In this document: positions 1 through 5,217 of the stretch, piece by piece | How the letters are laid out: the number at the start of each line of letters is the position of its first letter | Numbering within the stretch: position 1 is the first letter of the stretch | Source of the DNA: Gammaproteobacteria bacterium | GTDB lineage: Bacteria > Pseudomonadota > Gammaproteobacteria > Steroidobacterales > Steroidobacteraceae | Assembly (NCBI GenBank): GCA_005877705.1 | Contig: VBNY01000290.1 | Coordinates: forward strand, 1-5,217 | Direction: 5' to 3' | Length of the DNA stretch: 5,217 bases | Program-made: the position numbers and the translations under genes | Notes under the pieces: model-generated | Told to the model about the DNA's origin: nothing | The model's input: only the letters and a program-made list of their open reading frames with translations | The model's database searches: none

Positions 1-1
1 C

Positions 2-982
2 GAGGTCCTGATCCGGCGAGCTGCGGCCAGCGGCGCCGAAGTGATCGAGGAATGTCGGGTCCGTGAGGTGGAGTTTCCGGGCGCTAACGCAGGCGCCCAC
101 GTCCATGCCGAGCATGCCGGTGGCCGCACCGAGTCCTGGCGAGCGCGCTACGTCATCGACGCGTCGGGCCGCGACACGTTCCTGGGCAATCGGCTGAACG
201 CCAAACACCGCAATCGCAAGCACAACAGCAGCGCCATGTACGCGCATTTCACGGGGGCGCACCGCTATCCGGACTGCAAGCGTGCCGGCGACATCTCGAT
301 CTACTGGTTCGAGCATGGCTGGCTGTGGTTCATTCCGCTGCTCGACGGGGCGACCAGCGTCGGGGCGGTGGTCTGGCCCTATTACATGAAAGACCGCGCG
401 CGAGCGCTGCGTGAGTTTTTCCTGGACACCATCGCCTTGTGCGCCCCGCTCGCTGCGCGGCTCGAGAACGCACAACTGATCTCTGAAGTCGAGGCCACGG
501 GCAACTACTCCTACTGCTGCGACCGCTCGTACGGTGACGCTTTTCTGCTAGTGGGGGATGCCTATACGTTCATCGATCCGATGTTTTCCTCGGGAGTCAT
601 GCTGGCGATGAACAATGCGGTCGCCGCCGCCGAAACTATCGACGTTTGCTTGCGTGACCCCGCGCGGAAAGCGGCTGCATTGCAGCGCTTCGATCGCTTG
701 ATGCGCCACGGACCCGAGGCGTATTCCTGGTTCATTTACCGTGTGACCAATCCGACACTGCGTGACCTGTTCATGAACCCGCGCAACATCCTGCGGATGA
801 AGGAAGCGCTGCTGTCGCTGCTGGCCGGGGACATCTTCGGTAACACGCCCATCTGGGCTTCGCTGCGCGCATTCAAAGCGCTCTATTACCTGCTCTCCCT
901 CGCGAACCTGCGCCGCTCCCTCGGCGCTGCGCGGCGCCGCAGCGTGAATATCCAACCCACCGACCGGACGGCCGCCGGCTGA
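2..982 (+). CDS. Halogenase-like FAD-dependent oxidoreductase (partial, 5' end missing)
   Basis: The frame is open from the left edge (codon phase starting at base 2), so the GTG at 41 is not the real start. 326 residues are visible and about 100 N-terminal residues, including the GxGxxG dinucleotide fold, are off-window. Visible family marks are: a stretch like the FAD-enzyme 'LL..A...GaeV.e...V' segment at 2-60; VIDASGR at about 152-172; WLWFIP at 320-337, which fits the WxWxIP signature of flavin-dependent halogenases; and GDAYTFIDPMFSSG at 554-595, the C-terminal FAD-contact motif (GDA..F.DP..S.G). The C-terminal tail (PRN.LRMKEALLSLLAGD, then an aromatic-rich stretch) resembles halogenase-like proteins of aryl polyene clusters. 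Role: flavin-dependent halogenation or oxidation of a pigment precursor, inferred from family and context. The catalytic lysine of true halogenases lies upstream, so activity cannot be judged. A geranylgeranyl-reductase-type oxidoreductase is the main alternative. Its TGA shares one base with the next ATG (TGATG), suggesting translational coupling. Confidence 0.87.
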   Translation, partial: EVLIRRAAASGAEVIEECRVREVEFPGANAGAHVHAEHAGGRTESWRARYVIDASGRDTFLGNRLNAKHRNRKHNSSAMYAHFTGAHRYPDCKRAGDISIYWFEHGWLWFIPLLDGATSVGAVVWPYYMKDRARALREFFLDTIALCAPLAARLENAQLISEVEATGNYSYCCDRSYGDAFLLVGDAYTFIDPMFSSGVMLAMNNAVAAAETIDVCLRDPARKAAALQRFDRLMRHGPEAYSWFIYRVTNPTLRDLFMNPRNILRMKEALLSLLAGDIFGNTPIWASLRAFKALYYLLSLANLRRSLGAARRRSVNIQPTDRTAAG

Positions 983-1976
983 TGGGCTGCAATGCCGGGC
1001 TCCAGGTCGATTACGTCTCACTCGCCGCCTGCGACGCGGCACGGTGGGCCGGCGTACTCGGAGTAGCCACATTCAACCGAGCCGCGGTGCTACGCGGCAC
1101 GGAGATCCCGGTTGCCGAGGTCAGCACGCCGGTGCTGGCCGGAGTCGACGATGTGTGCGAGGTCTGGCGAGCCGGAGGGCCCGTCGAGGCCGGCCCGGGT
1201 GCCTCGCTGTGTCAGAGAGCGATATCACACCGCTGACTGCCAACGGTGGTCGCACGACGCTGCATGAGGCGACCGAGCAAGCCTATCATGAGATCCTGGA
1301 CGTGCTGGACACGGCGGGCTACCCGCACCTGCTGCGGGTGTGGAATTATCTGCCGGAAATCAATCGCGACTGCCTCGGAACCGAGCGTTACCGGCAATTC
1401 AACAGCGCACGTCAGGACGCACTCCTCTCCCGCGGTCGCGCTGTGAGCGGCAACGTTCCGGCTGCCTGTGCTCTAGGGGCCGTGACCGGCACTCCCCTCG
1501 TCATCTATTTCCTCGCGAGCCGCGCACTGCCTACGTTCATCGAGAACCCGCGACAGGTCAGCGCTTACAACTACCCGAGGCAATACGGAGCGCGCACACC
1601 GTCATTTTCCCGCGCGACACTGCTGCACGAGCCGGGCGGGCTGACCCTGCTGATATCGGGGACTGCGAGCATTGTGGGCCATGAGACTGTTCACGGCGGC
1701 GATGCCGCGGCCCAGACGCGCGAGGCACTTGCCAACATCGAGGCACTGCTCGGCGAGGCCAATCGCGTAGCGGGCGCCGCGCAATTCACGCTGCAGGATC
1801 TGGCCTGCAAGGTTTATGTGCGCCGGCCGGAGGACCTGCCGGTGATCCAGGCGCAGCTGCGCTCGAGGCTCGGCTCGACTGCCCGGGTGTTGTACCTGAA
1901 GGCGGATATCTGCAGGCAGGACCTGCTGGTCGAGATCGAAGCGACAGGAGCGCAGCCGCTCCAGGACGGTGCGTGA
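982..1976 (+). CDS. xanB2: FkbO/Hyg5/XanB2-family chorismatase, interrupted by a frameshift
   Basis: This enzyme family converts chorismate to hydroxybenzoate plus pyruvate, or to a dihydroxycyclohexadiene acid; XanB2 supplies 3- and 4-hydroxybenzoate for xanthomonadin. The N-terminal part is read in one frame from ATG 982 (LGVATF; EVWRAGGPVEAGPG at 1159-1200). From about 1212 the protein continues one frame back (-1) to the TGA at 1974-1976. That part carries the family core: WNYLPEIN, ERYRQFNSAR, ENPRQVSAYNYPRQYG from 1542, SGTASIVGHETVHGGD from 1656, and ADICRQDLLVEIE near the end. The joined product would be about 331 residues, the usual family length. The Cys at 1911-1913 and Glu at 1932-1934 have the spacing I recall for the Hyg5 Cys327/Glu334 pair linked to 3-hydroxybenzoate formation. 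As written, the first frame stops at 1234-1236. The second could only restart at GTG 1209, without a clear ribosome site and without the N-terminal segment. The start is coupled to the upstream stop. Family call is firm; intactness is uncertain. Confidence 0.88.
1194..1211 (+). other. Frameshift point in the chorismatase gene
   Basis: Family-like protein in the frame of ATG 982 ends at about base 1200-1209, and family-like protein in the -1 frame resumes by 1209-1215. A single missing base here restores one continuous protein. In the upstream frame, bases 1194-1200 read C CCG GGT, which formally fits the X_XXY_YYZ slippery heptamer. G/C-only slippery sites are not known as efficient, and a miscounted CCCGGG run or a deleted base nearby is the simpler reading. 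Confidence 0.75.
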
Positions 1977-2792
1977 ACCAGCGCCACGACTCTCATTGCG
2001 GGCGCTCTCACGCCGCTCGCGGCCTATGCCGAGCAGAAACCGCTGTGGGAGTTCGGGCTGGGAGTCGGTGCAGTGCTGTTCACGGACTACCGGGGTGCCG
2101 ACACGACCCACGTCTATCCCGTGCCCGTACCTGTACTCGTATACCGCGGGAAGTTTCTCAAAGCGGACCGCAACGGCCTGCGGGGCAGGTTGTTCAACCA
2201 GGAGCTCATCGAGCTCAACATCAGCGTCAGTGCCACCACGCCCGTGCGCAACAACTCGGCGCGTCACGGCATGCCGGACCTGAGGCCGACCGTGGAAATC
2301 GGACCGGTGCTGGAGCTGCACCTGTGGCGCTCCAAGCAGCAGCGGCTGAAATTCGACGTCCGCCTACCGGCCCGGGCCGCATTCACGATCGAGTCAACGC
2401 CGCGCGCGATCGGCTGGTCCTTCGCCCCCCACCTCAACGTCGATATCGACGGTGTCGCCGGCTTGCCGGGCTGGAACCTCGGCCTGCTCACCGGGCCCCT
2501 GTTCGCCGATCACCGTTACGAGGATTACTTCTACTCGGTGGCGGCGCAATTTGCGGCCGCGGACCGGCCGGCCTACCAAGCACGGGGCGGCTACGCGGGA
2601 ACGGAGCTGCTCGCCGCCCTCTCCAAGCGCTATCCTTCGCACTGGGTCGGCGCGTACGCGCGCTATGACACGCTCTCGGGTGCAAGCTTCGCGGCCAGCC
2701 CACTCGTGAAGCGCAGCGGCTCGTGGTCGGCGGGGGTGGGGATCGCGTGGATCATTCGCCAATCCTCGCGGCTCGTCGAAGCGGAAGACTGA
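1973..2792 (+). CDS. MipA/OmpV-family outer-membrane protein, start out of frame
   Basis: The body resembles the MipA/OmpV family, outer-membrane beta-barrels first described as scaffolds for murein enzymes. It shows an early WEFGLGVGAVLFTDYRGAD strand-turn (from 2046), a PVPVPVLVYRG segment near 2118-2150, alternating strands through the middle, and a late GSWSAGVGIAWII strand. A signal peptide is visible in the same frame: TTLIAGALTPLAAYA with predicted cleavage after AYA at 2030/2031. No ATG, GTG or TTG opens this frame between the chorismatase stop (1974-1976) and GTG 2073, which would remove the signal and first strand. The natural start is GTG 1973, overlapping that stop as GTGA, but it is one frame away. 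One extra base (or two missing) between about 1976 and 1990 would give MNQR joined to TTLIAGAL and a protein of about 272 residues, the usual family length. The C-terminus continues about 10 residues beyond the last aromatic strand, which is slightly unusual for a barrel. Its role in the pigment locus is inferred only. Confidence 0.72.
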
Positions 2793-2817
2793 AAGCTGCA
2801 CCAACGGTGCTCATGAC

Positions 2818-3618
2818 ATGCGGCGGTTGCGCAAAGCCCTCTCCGATCACATCGTGACCTACGGGCTGCTCGCGCTGCTCGCCGCGATGATCCTCAGCTG
2901 GACCCTCCTCGCCCTGGTATTTCTTCCGCCGTTGCCGCGGCGCCGCCGAACGGTGGCGGCGCGGTGCGGGATCATGGTTGGTGTCAGGGCCTTCACCTGG
3001 GCGCTGAGGCTCTCGGGAGCCTACAAGCTCGACCTGCGAGCGATCGATGCATTGCGCGGCGGGCCGCCGGTCATCCTCGCACCCAATCATCCGACCTTGA
3101 TCGATGCGCTCCTCATTCTGGCGCGGCATCCAAACCTGGCGTGCGTGCTGAAGCCGCAGCTGATGGGGAATGTCTTCCTCGGGGCGAGTGCGCGCTTGGC
3201 CCGCTACATCAGCAGCGGGCCGCCGCGGCGGATGATCAAGGAGGCGGTCGAAGACCTGCACCGGGGGGGCATCCTGTTGCTCTTTCCCGAAGGGACTCGC
3301 ACCAGGCGCGCGCCGATCAACCCGCTGACCGCGAGCGTCGGCGTGATCGCCAAGCACGCCCGCAAACCCGTCCAAGTGGCCATCGTCGAGACCGATTCGC
3401 CGTACTTGAGCAAGGGTTGGTCGCTGTTTCGCGTGCCCAGCCTGCCGATCACCTATCGGGTTCGGTTAGGTCGGCGGTTCGATCCTCCAACGGATGTTGC
3501 GCTCTTCATGGAGGAGCTCGGGCGCGAATTCCGTGCGCAACTGGCCGGTGCGCCCCAGACCGGGTGGCTGGGCGAGCTGCACCGCGCGCAGGGCCGCCAG
3601 CTGATGCACACCCGATGA
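2818..3618 (+). CDS. Membrane-anchored PlsC-type (LPLAT) acyltransferase
   Basis: A 266-residue protein of the lysophospholipid acyltransferase family, which transfers acyl chains from ACP or CoA to a hydroxyl at the inner membrane. An N-terminal hydrophobic helix (about residues 14-37) is followed by a basic RRRR patch. Catalytic block I, NHPTLID, is at residues 90-96 (H91 and D96 form the HX4D pair), and block III, FPEGTR, is at 156-161. A further conserved-looking PVQVAIVETDSPYLSKG follows. Length is normal for the family. The ATG at 2818 is the first usable start in its frame; there is a 25-base gap after the MipA gene and no strong Shine-Dalgarno sequence. It overlaps the next gene by ATGA. 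In aryl polyene loci such enzymes are thought to place the polyene on a lipid or glycolipid acceptor. That is more likely here than housekeeping phosphatidate synthesis, but the substrate is not evident from sequence. Confidence 0.9.
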   Translation: MRRLRKALSDHIVTYGLLALLAAMILSWTLLALVFLPPLPRRRRTVAARCGIMVGVRAFTWALRLSGAYKLDLRAIDALRGGPPVILAPNHPTLIDALLILARHPNLACVLKPQLMGNVFLGASARLARYISSGPPRRMIKEAVEDLHRGGILLLFPEGTRTRRAPINPLTASVGVIAKHARKPVQVAIVETDSPYLSKGWSLFRVPSLPITYRVRLGRRFDPPTDVALFMEELGREFRAQLAGAPQTGWLGELHRAQGRQLMHTR

Positions 3619-4376
3619 GCGCCCGGTCGCGGACGCATCTGGTGCTGATCCCAAGCTACAATCCGGGCCGCAAGGTCTTCGAGACCCTGCGCGCCGCGCG
3701 TGCGCAGTGGGACCCGGTGTGGGTCGTGGTGGATGGCAGCAGCGACGGCACCGCTCAGGGTCTCGAGGACATTGCCCGCAGCGATCCCGGCATGCGCGTG
3801 TTGGTGAGAGCAGGCAACGGCGGCAAGGGCGCCGCCGTGCTCGACGGCCTGCTCGCGGCGCTGAGTCTTGGGTTTACGCACGCGCTGACGATGGACTCGG
3901 ACGGGCAGCATCCCGCCGATCGCATCGCCGCCTTCATGGCCGCATCGGCGGCCAATCCCGCCGCGATGGTGCTGGGAGAGCCGGTGTTCGACGCGAGCGC
4001 ACCGCGCATCCGCATCCAGGGACGCAAGATCTCGAACTGGTGGGCCAATCTGGAAACCCTGTGGGCGGGCATCCACGACTCGCTGTTCGGCTTCCGGGTC
4101 TACCCCATCGGACCCCTCGTGCGCGTGATGCGCTCGAGCCGTTGGATGCGGCGCTTCGATTTCGATGTCGAGGCGGTCGTGCGCCTGAGCTGGCGGGGCG
4201 TGCCGGCGCTCAATCTGCCGGCCCCTGTCAGATACTTCGGCCCCGAGGAAGGCGGCGTATCGCATTTCCACTACTGGCGCGACAACGTGCTGCTGACATG
4301 GATGCACTCGCGCCTGTTTCTGGGGTTCGTGGCGCGCCTGCCTCTGCTGCTTGCCCGCCGGACAGCAGGCGGCTGA
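3615..4376 (+). CDS. Family 2 glycosyltransferase (GT-A fold)
   Basis: A 253-residue protein. Family 2 features: LVLIPSYNPG at residues 9-18, VVVDGSSDGT at 37-46 (the nucleotide-sugar loop usually seen as NDGSTDGT), GNGGKGAAVLDGL at 67-79, and the metal-binding DSDGQH at 94-99 (DxD). Next come DSLFGFRVYP at 155-164 and FDFDVEAVVRL at 181-191, resembling the acceptor/base region of dolichol-phosphate-mannose-synthase-like enzymes. There are no strong transmembrane helices, only a weakly hydrophobic C-terminus (about 233-246), so it probably works at the cytoplasmic membrane face. The start is ATG 3615, overlapping the acyltransferase stop as ATGA. Paired with the acyltransferase, it likely builds the sugar part of the pigment anchor. 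In some aryl polyene clusters comparable acyltransferase and glycosyltransferase activities are on one fused protein; here they are separate but coupled. Donor sugar unknown. Confidence 0.9.
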   Translation: MSARSRTHLVLIPSYNPGRKVFETLRAARAQWDPVWVVVDGSSDGTAQGLEDIARSDPGMRVLVRAGNGGKGAAVLDGLLAALSLGFTHALTMDSDGQHPADRIAAFMAASAANPAAMVLGEPVFDASAPRIRIQGRKISNWWANLETLWAGIHDSLFGFRVYPIGPLVRVMRSSRWMRRFDFDVEAVVRLSWRGVPALNLPAPVRYFGPEEGGVSHFHYWRDNVLLTWMHSRLFLGFVARLPLLLARRTAGG

Positions 4377-4388
4377 TGGCGCACGGTC

Positions 4389-4407
4389 GCCGCAGCCGAC
4401 TTGCGGC
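4389..4407 (+). terminator. Small GC hairpin after the glycosyltransferase gene (weak terminator candidate)
   Basis: GCCGCA (4389-4394) and TGCGGC (4402-4407) form a perfect 6-bp stem around a 7-base loop, 12 bases after the glycosyltransferase stop and upstream of the ACP promoter. No T-tract follows (ATCTTGACCT), so at best it is a pause or leaky terminator. In GC-rich DNA such stems also arise by chance. Confidence 0.25.
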
Positions 4408-4426
4408 ATCTTGACCTCGAGCGTGG

Positions 4427-4453
4427 TTGCGCCCCGGGCGACGCCTGTATAAT
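4427..4453 (+). promoter_or_regulatory. Sigma-70-type promoter for the ACP gene
   Basis: A perfect TATAAT -10 box lies at 4448-4453, preceded directly by TG. It stands out in very GC-rich DNA, in the only sizeable gap of the window (4377-4489). The -35 is poor: TTGCGC at 4427-4432 with a 15-base spacer is the best match found. TTGACC at 4411-4416 is a better hexamer but 31 bases away, too far to pair. Transcription would start near 4460, giving a leader of about 30 bases before ATG 4490. It would drive the ACP and ligase genes separately from the genes upstream. Confidence 0.6.
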
Positions 4454-4489
4454 GTGCGCCACGAAGATCCGCACCGAAGTGGCTATCGT

Positions 4490-4795
4490 ATGTCCGACAA
4501 AGGGTCGTCCCTGCGACAGCCGGCGCCTGCGGCCAACAGCGCCGCGCTCGAACGCGAGGTCGCGGATCTGATCGTCCAGGCGTTGAACCTGGAGGTCGCG
4601 GCAACGGACATCGACCCGGATGCTGCGCTGTACGGCGAGGGCCTCGGTCTTGACTCGATAGACATCCTGGAGATCGCGCTCGTGGTCTCCAAGCAGTACG
4701 GCGTCCAGCTACGGGCCGACAGCGAAGAGAACGAGCAGACATTCCGCTCCCTGCGGGCTCTCGTCGAGTACATCGCGGCCCACAGGACGAAGTGA
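4490..4795 (+). CDS. Acyl carrier protein
   Basis: A 101-residue carrier protein. The 4'-phosphopantetheine attachment motif is GLGLDSIDILEIAL at residues 51-64, with Ser56 as the attachment residue in the DSI context typical of ACPs of aryl polyene/xanthomonadin loci. Helix I (ALEREVADLIVQALNL, about 19-34) and the acidic helix near SEENEQTFRSLRALVEYIAAHR complete the four-helix fold. There is a disordered-looking extension of about 18 residues before helix I. ATG 4490 is chosen because it lies below the promoter and gives a normal length; an upstream in-frame start (4427) would run through the promoter. A weak GAAGTGG lies about 8 bases before the ATG. The TGA overlaps a GTG (GTGA) at the next gene. 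Likely job: carry the hydroxybenzoyl starter and/or the growing polyene; the neighbouring ligase probably loads it. The XanC protein of xanthomonadin synthesis is the closest functional comparison. Confidence 0.93.
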   Translation: MSDKGSSLRQPAPAANSAALEREVADLIVQALNLEVAATDIDPDAALYGEGLGLDSIDILEIALVVSKQYGVQLRADSEENEQTFRSLRALVEYIAAHRTK

Positions 4796-4799
4796 ACAT

Positions 4800-5217
4800 C
4801 TGGCCACGCTCCCGCTGATAGCGCACGCATCCGCCGACGCGGTAGTCGCTTACCGCGCCGGGGTGCCCATCCTCGCGAAGCGCTTTCTTGAAGACGTGGC
4901 GCGTATCGCGACGACACTTCCCGCCGGCGCTCATGTCATCAACGTCTGCGCGGACCGTTACCGCTTCACGGTCGGATTCGCGGCCAGTCTGCTGACCAGG
5001 AAGGTCAGTCTGCTGCCCTCCACGCACACTCCGGAGGTCATCCGGCAGCTCGCCGCGTTCGCACCGGATGTGTTCTGCCTTACGGACGATGCACACTGCG
5101 ATATCGATCTTCCTCGCGTGCACTACACCGACAGCTGCACTTGGACCGGCTGTCGCGGCTCCCCCGATACGCCGTGGCAGTCCCCCGAAATCGACAGTGG
5201 GCAGTTGGCGGCCTACG
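4800..5217 (+). CDS. AMP-forming acyl/aryl ligase (ANL superfamily), N-terminal part, start unclear
   Basis: About 139 residues are visible before the right edge. The protein reads LATLPLIAHASADAVVAYRAG, then INVCADRYRFTVGFAASLLTRKVSLLPS and IRQLAAFAPDVFCLTDD. This is the usual opening of ANL enzymes: ligand-handling N-terminus, the 'n.c.nr..f...f.A.l..g...lLP' helix-strand unit, then 'l....p....l.dd'. The decisive AMP-binding loop (YTSGSTG type) is beyond the window. No ATG, GTG or TTG is in frame close to the N-terminus. The conventional GTG at 4792, overlapping the ACP stop, is one frame away and meets TGA at 4816-4818. Either CTG 4800 is used, or a base is missing near 4795-4800 (restoring something like MNHLATLPLIAH). 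GTG 4860 would be too late. AGGA at 4784-4787 could serve as the ribosome site. Coupling to an ACP and a chorismatase suggests a hydroxybenzoate:ACP ligase. Confidence 0.72.
   Translation, partial: MATLPLIAHASADAVVAYRAGVPILAKRFLEDVARIATTLPAGAHVINVCADRYRFTVGFAASLLTRKVSLLPSTHTPEVIRQLAAFAPDVFCLTDDAHCDIDLPRVHYTDSCTWTGCRGSPDTPWQSPEIDSGQLAAY

Noticed and set aside
1602..2321. 239-codon minus-strand frame across the chorismatase/MipA junction
   Set aside because: It is antisense to conserved chorismatase motifs, and its composition is shadow-like with no domain or ribosome site.
1973..2668. 231-codon plus-strand frame starting at GTG 1973
   Set aside because: The start may be real, but the rest is an Arg/Ala-rich shadow of the MipA-like gene. 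The signal peptide and barrel strands are in the next frame.
2964..3614. In-frame upstream extension of the glycosyltransferase from ATG 2964
   Set aside because: It overlaps the whole acyltransferase core and translates to low-complexity Arg/Ala-rich sequence. Family similarity begins only at ATG 3615.
4376..4414. 12-codon ORF starting in a TGATG overlap after the glycosyltransferase gene
   Set aside because: It is very short, has no recognisable sequence, and overlaps the hairpin region. Such overlaps occur by chance.
4411..4416. TTGACC as the -35 partner of TATAAT 4448-4453
   Set aside because: The 31-base spacer is far outside the workable range of about 15-19.
3453..5123. Very long open frame on the minus strand (556 codons) across the glycosyltransferase, ACP and ligase genes
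   Set aside because: It runs antisense to three genes with clear family motifs. Its translation is rich in Arg, His, Pro and Ala with no recognisable domain, as expected for a GC-rich antisense shadow.

Overview
The window is a compact, almost entirely plus-strand gene block at roughly two-thirds G+C (by eye). Its genes are chained by stop/start overlaps (TGATG at 980-984, GTGA at 1973-1976, ATGA at 3615-3618, GTGA at 4792-4795). Gene content points to a pigment locus of the aryl polyene / xanthomonadin type in a high-GC member of the Pseudomonadota, probably Gamma- or Betaproteobacteria. The genus cannot be fixed from sequence alone. An outer-membrane MipA/OmpV-type protein confirms a Gram-negative host.

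Layout: (1) 2-982, the C-terminal three quarters of a halogenase-like FAD-dependent oxidoreductase, cut by the left edge; (2) 982-1976, a FkbO/Hyg5/XanB2-family chorismatase broken by a -1 frameshift near 1194-1211; (3) 1973-2792, a MipA/OmpV-type outer-membrane protein whose likely GTG start is out of frame with its signal peptide and body; (4) 2818-3618, a membrane-anchored PlsC-type acyltransferase; (5) 3615-4376, a family 2 glycosyltransferase; (6) 4377-4489, a short gap with a perfect TATAAT -10 box and a small hairpin; (7) 4490-4795, an acyl carrier protein; (8) about 4800-5217, the N-terminal part of an AMP-forming acyl/aryl ligase, cut by the right edge and without a normal in-frame start codon.

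Proposed joint role, inferred from family knowledge: the chorismatase makes hydroxybenzoate from chorismate. The ligase activates it and loads it on the carrier protein as the polyene starter, and condensing and reducing enzymes outside the window extend it. The flavoenzyme may halogenate or oxidise the product. The acyltransferase and glycosyltransferase attach the polyene to a lipid or sugar carrier, and the MipA-like barrel may serve the outer-membrane end of the process.

The most notable anomaly is three reading-frame breaks in 5.2 kb: inside the chorismatase, at the MipA start, and at the ligase start. Base-level indel errors in the assembly are the simplest explanation. Real decay of the locus, or recoding for the chorismatase, remain possible. 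Apart from the frame breaks the family motifs visible in each gene are well preserved, which argues against old pseudogenes.
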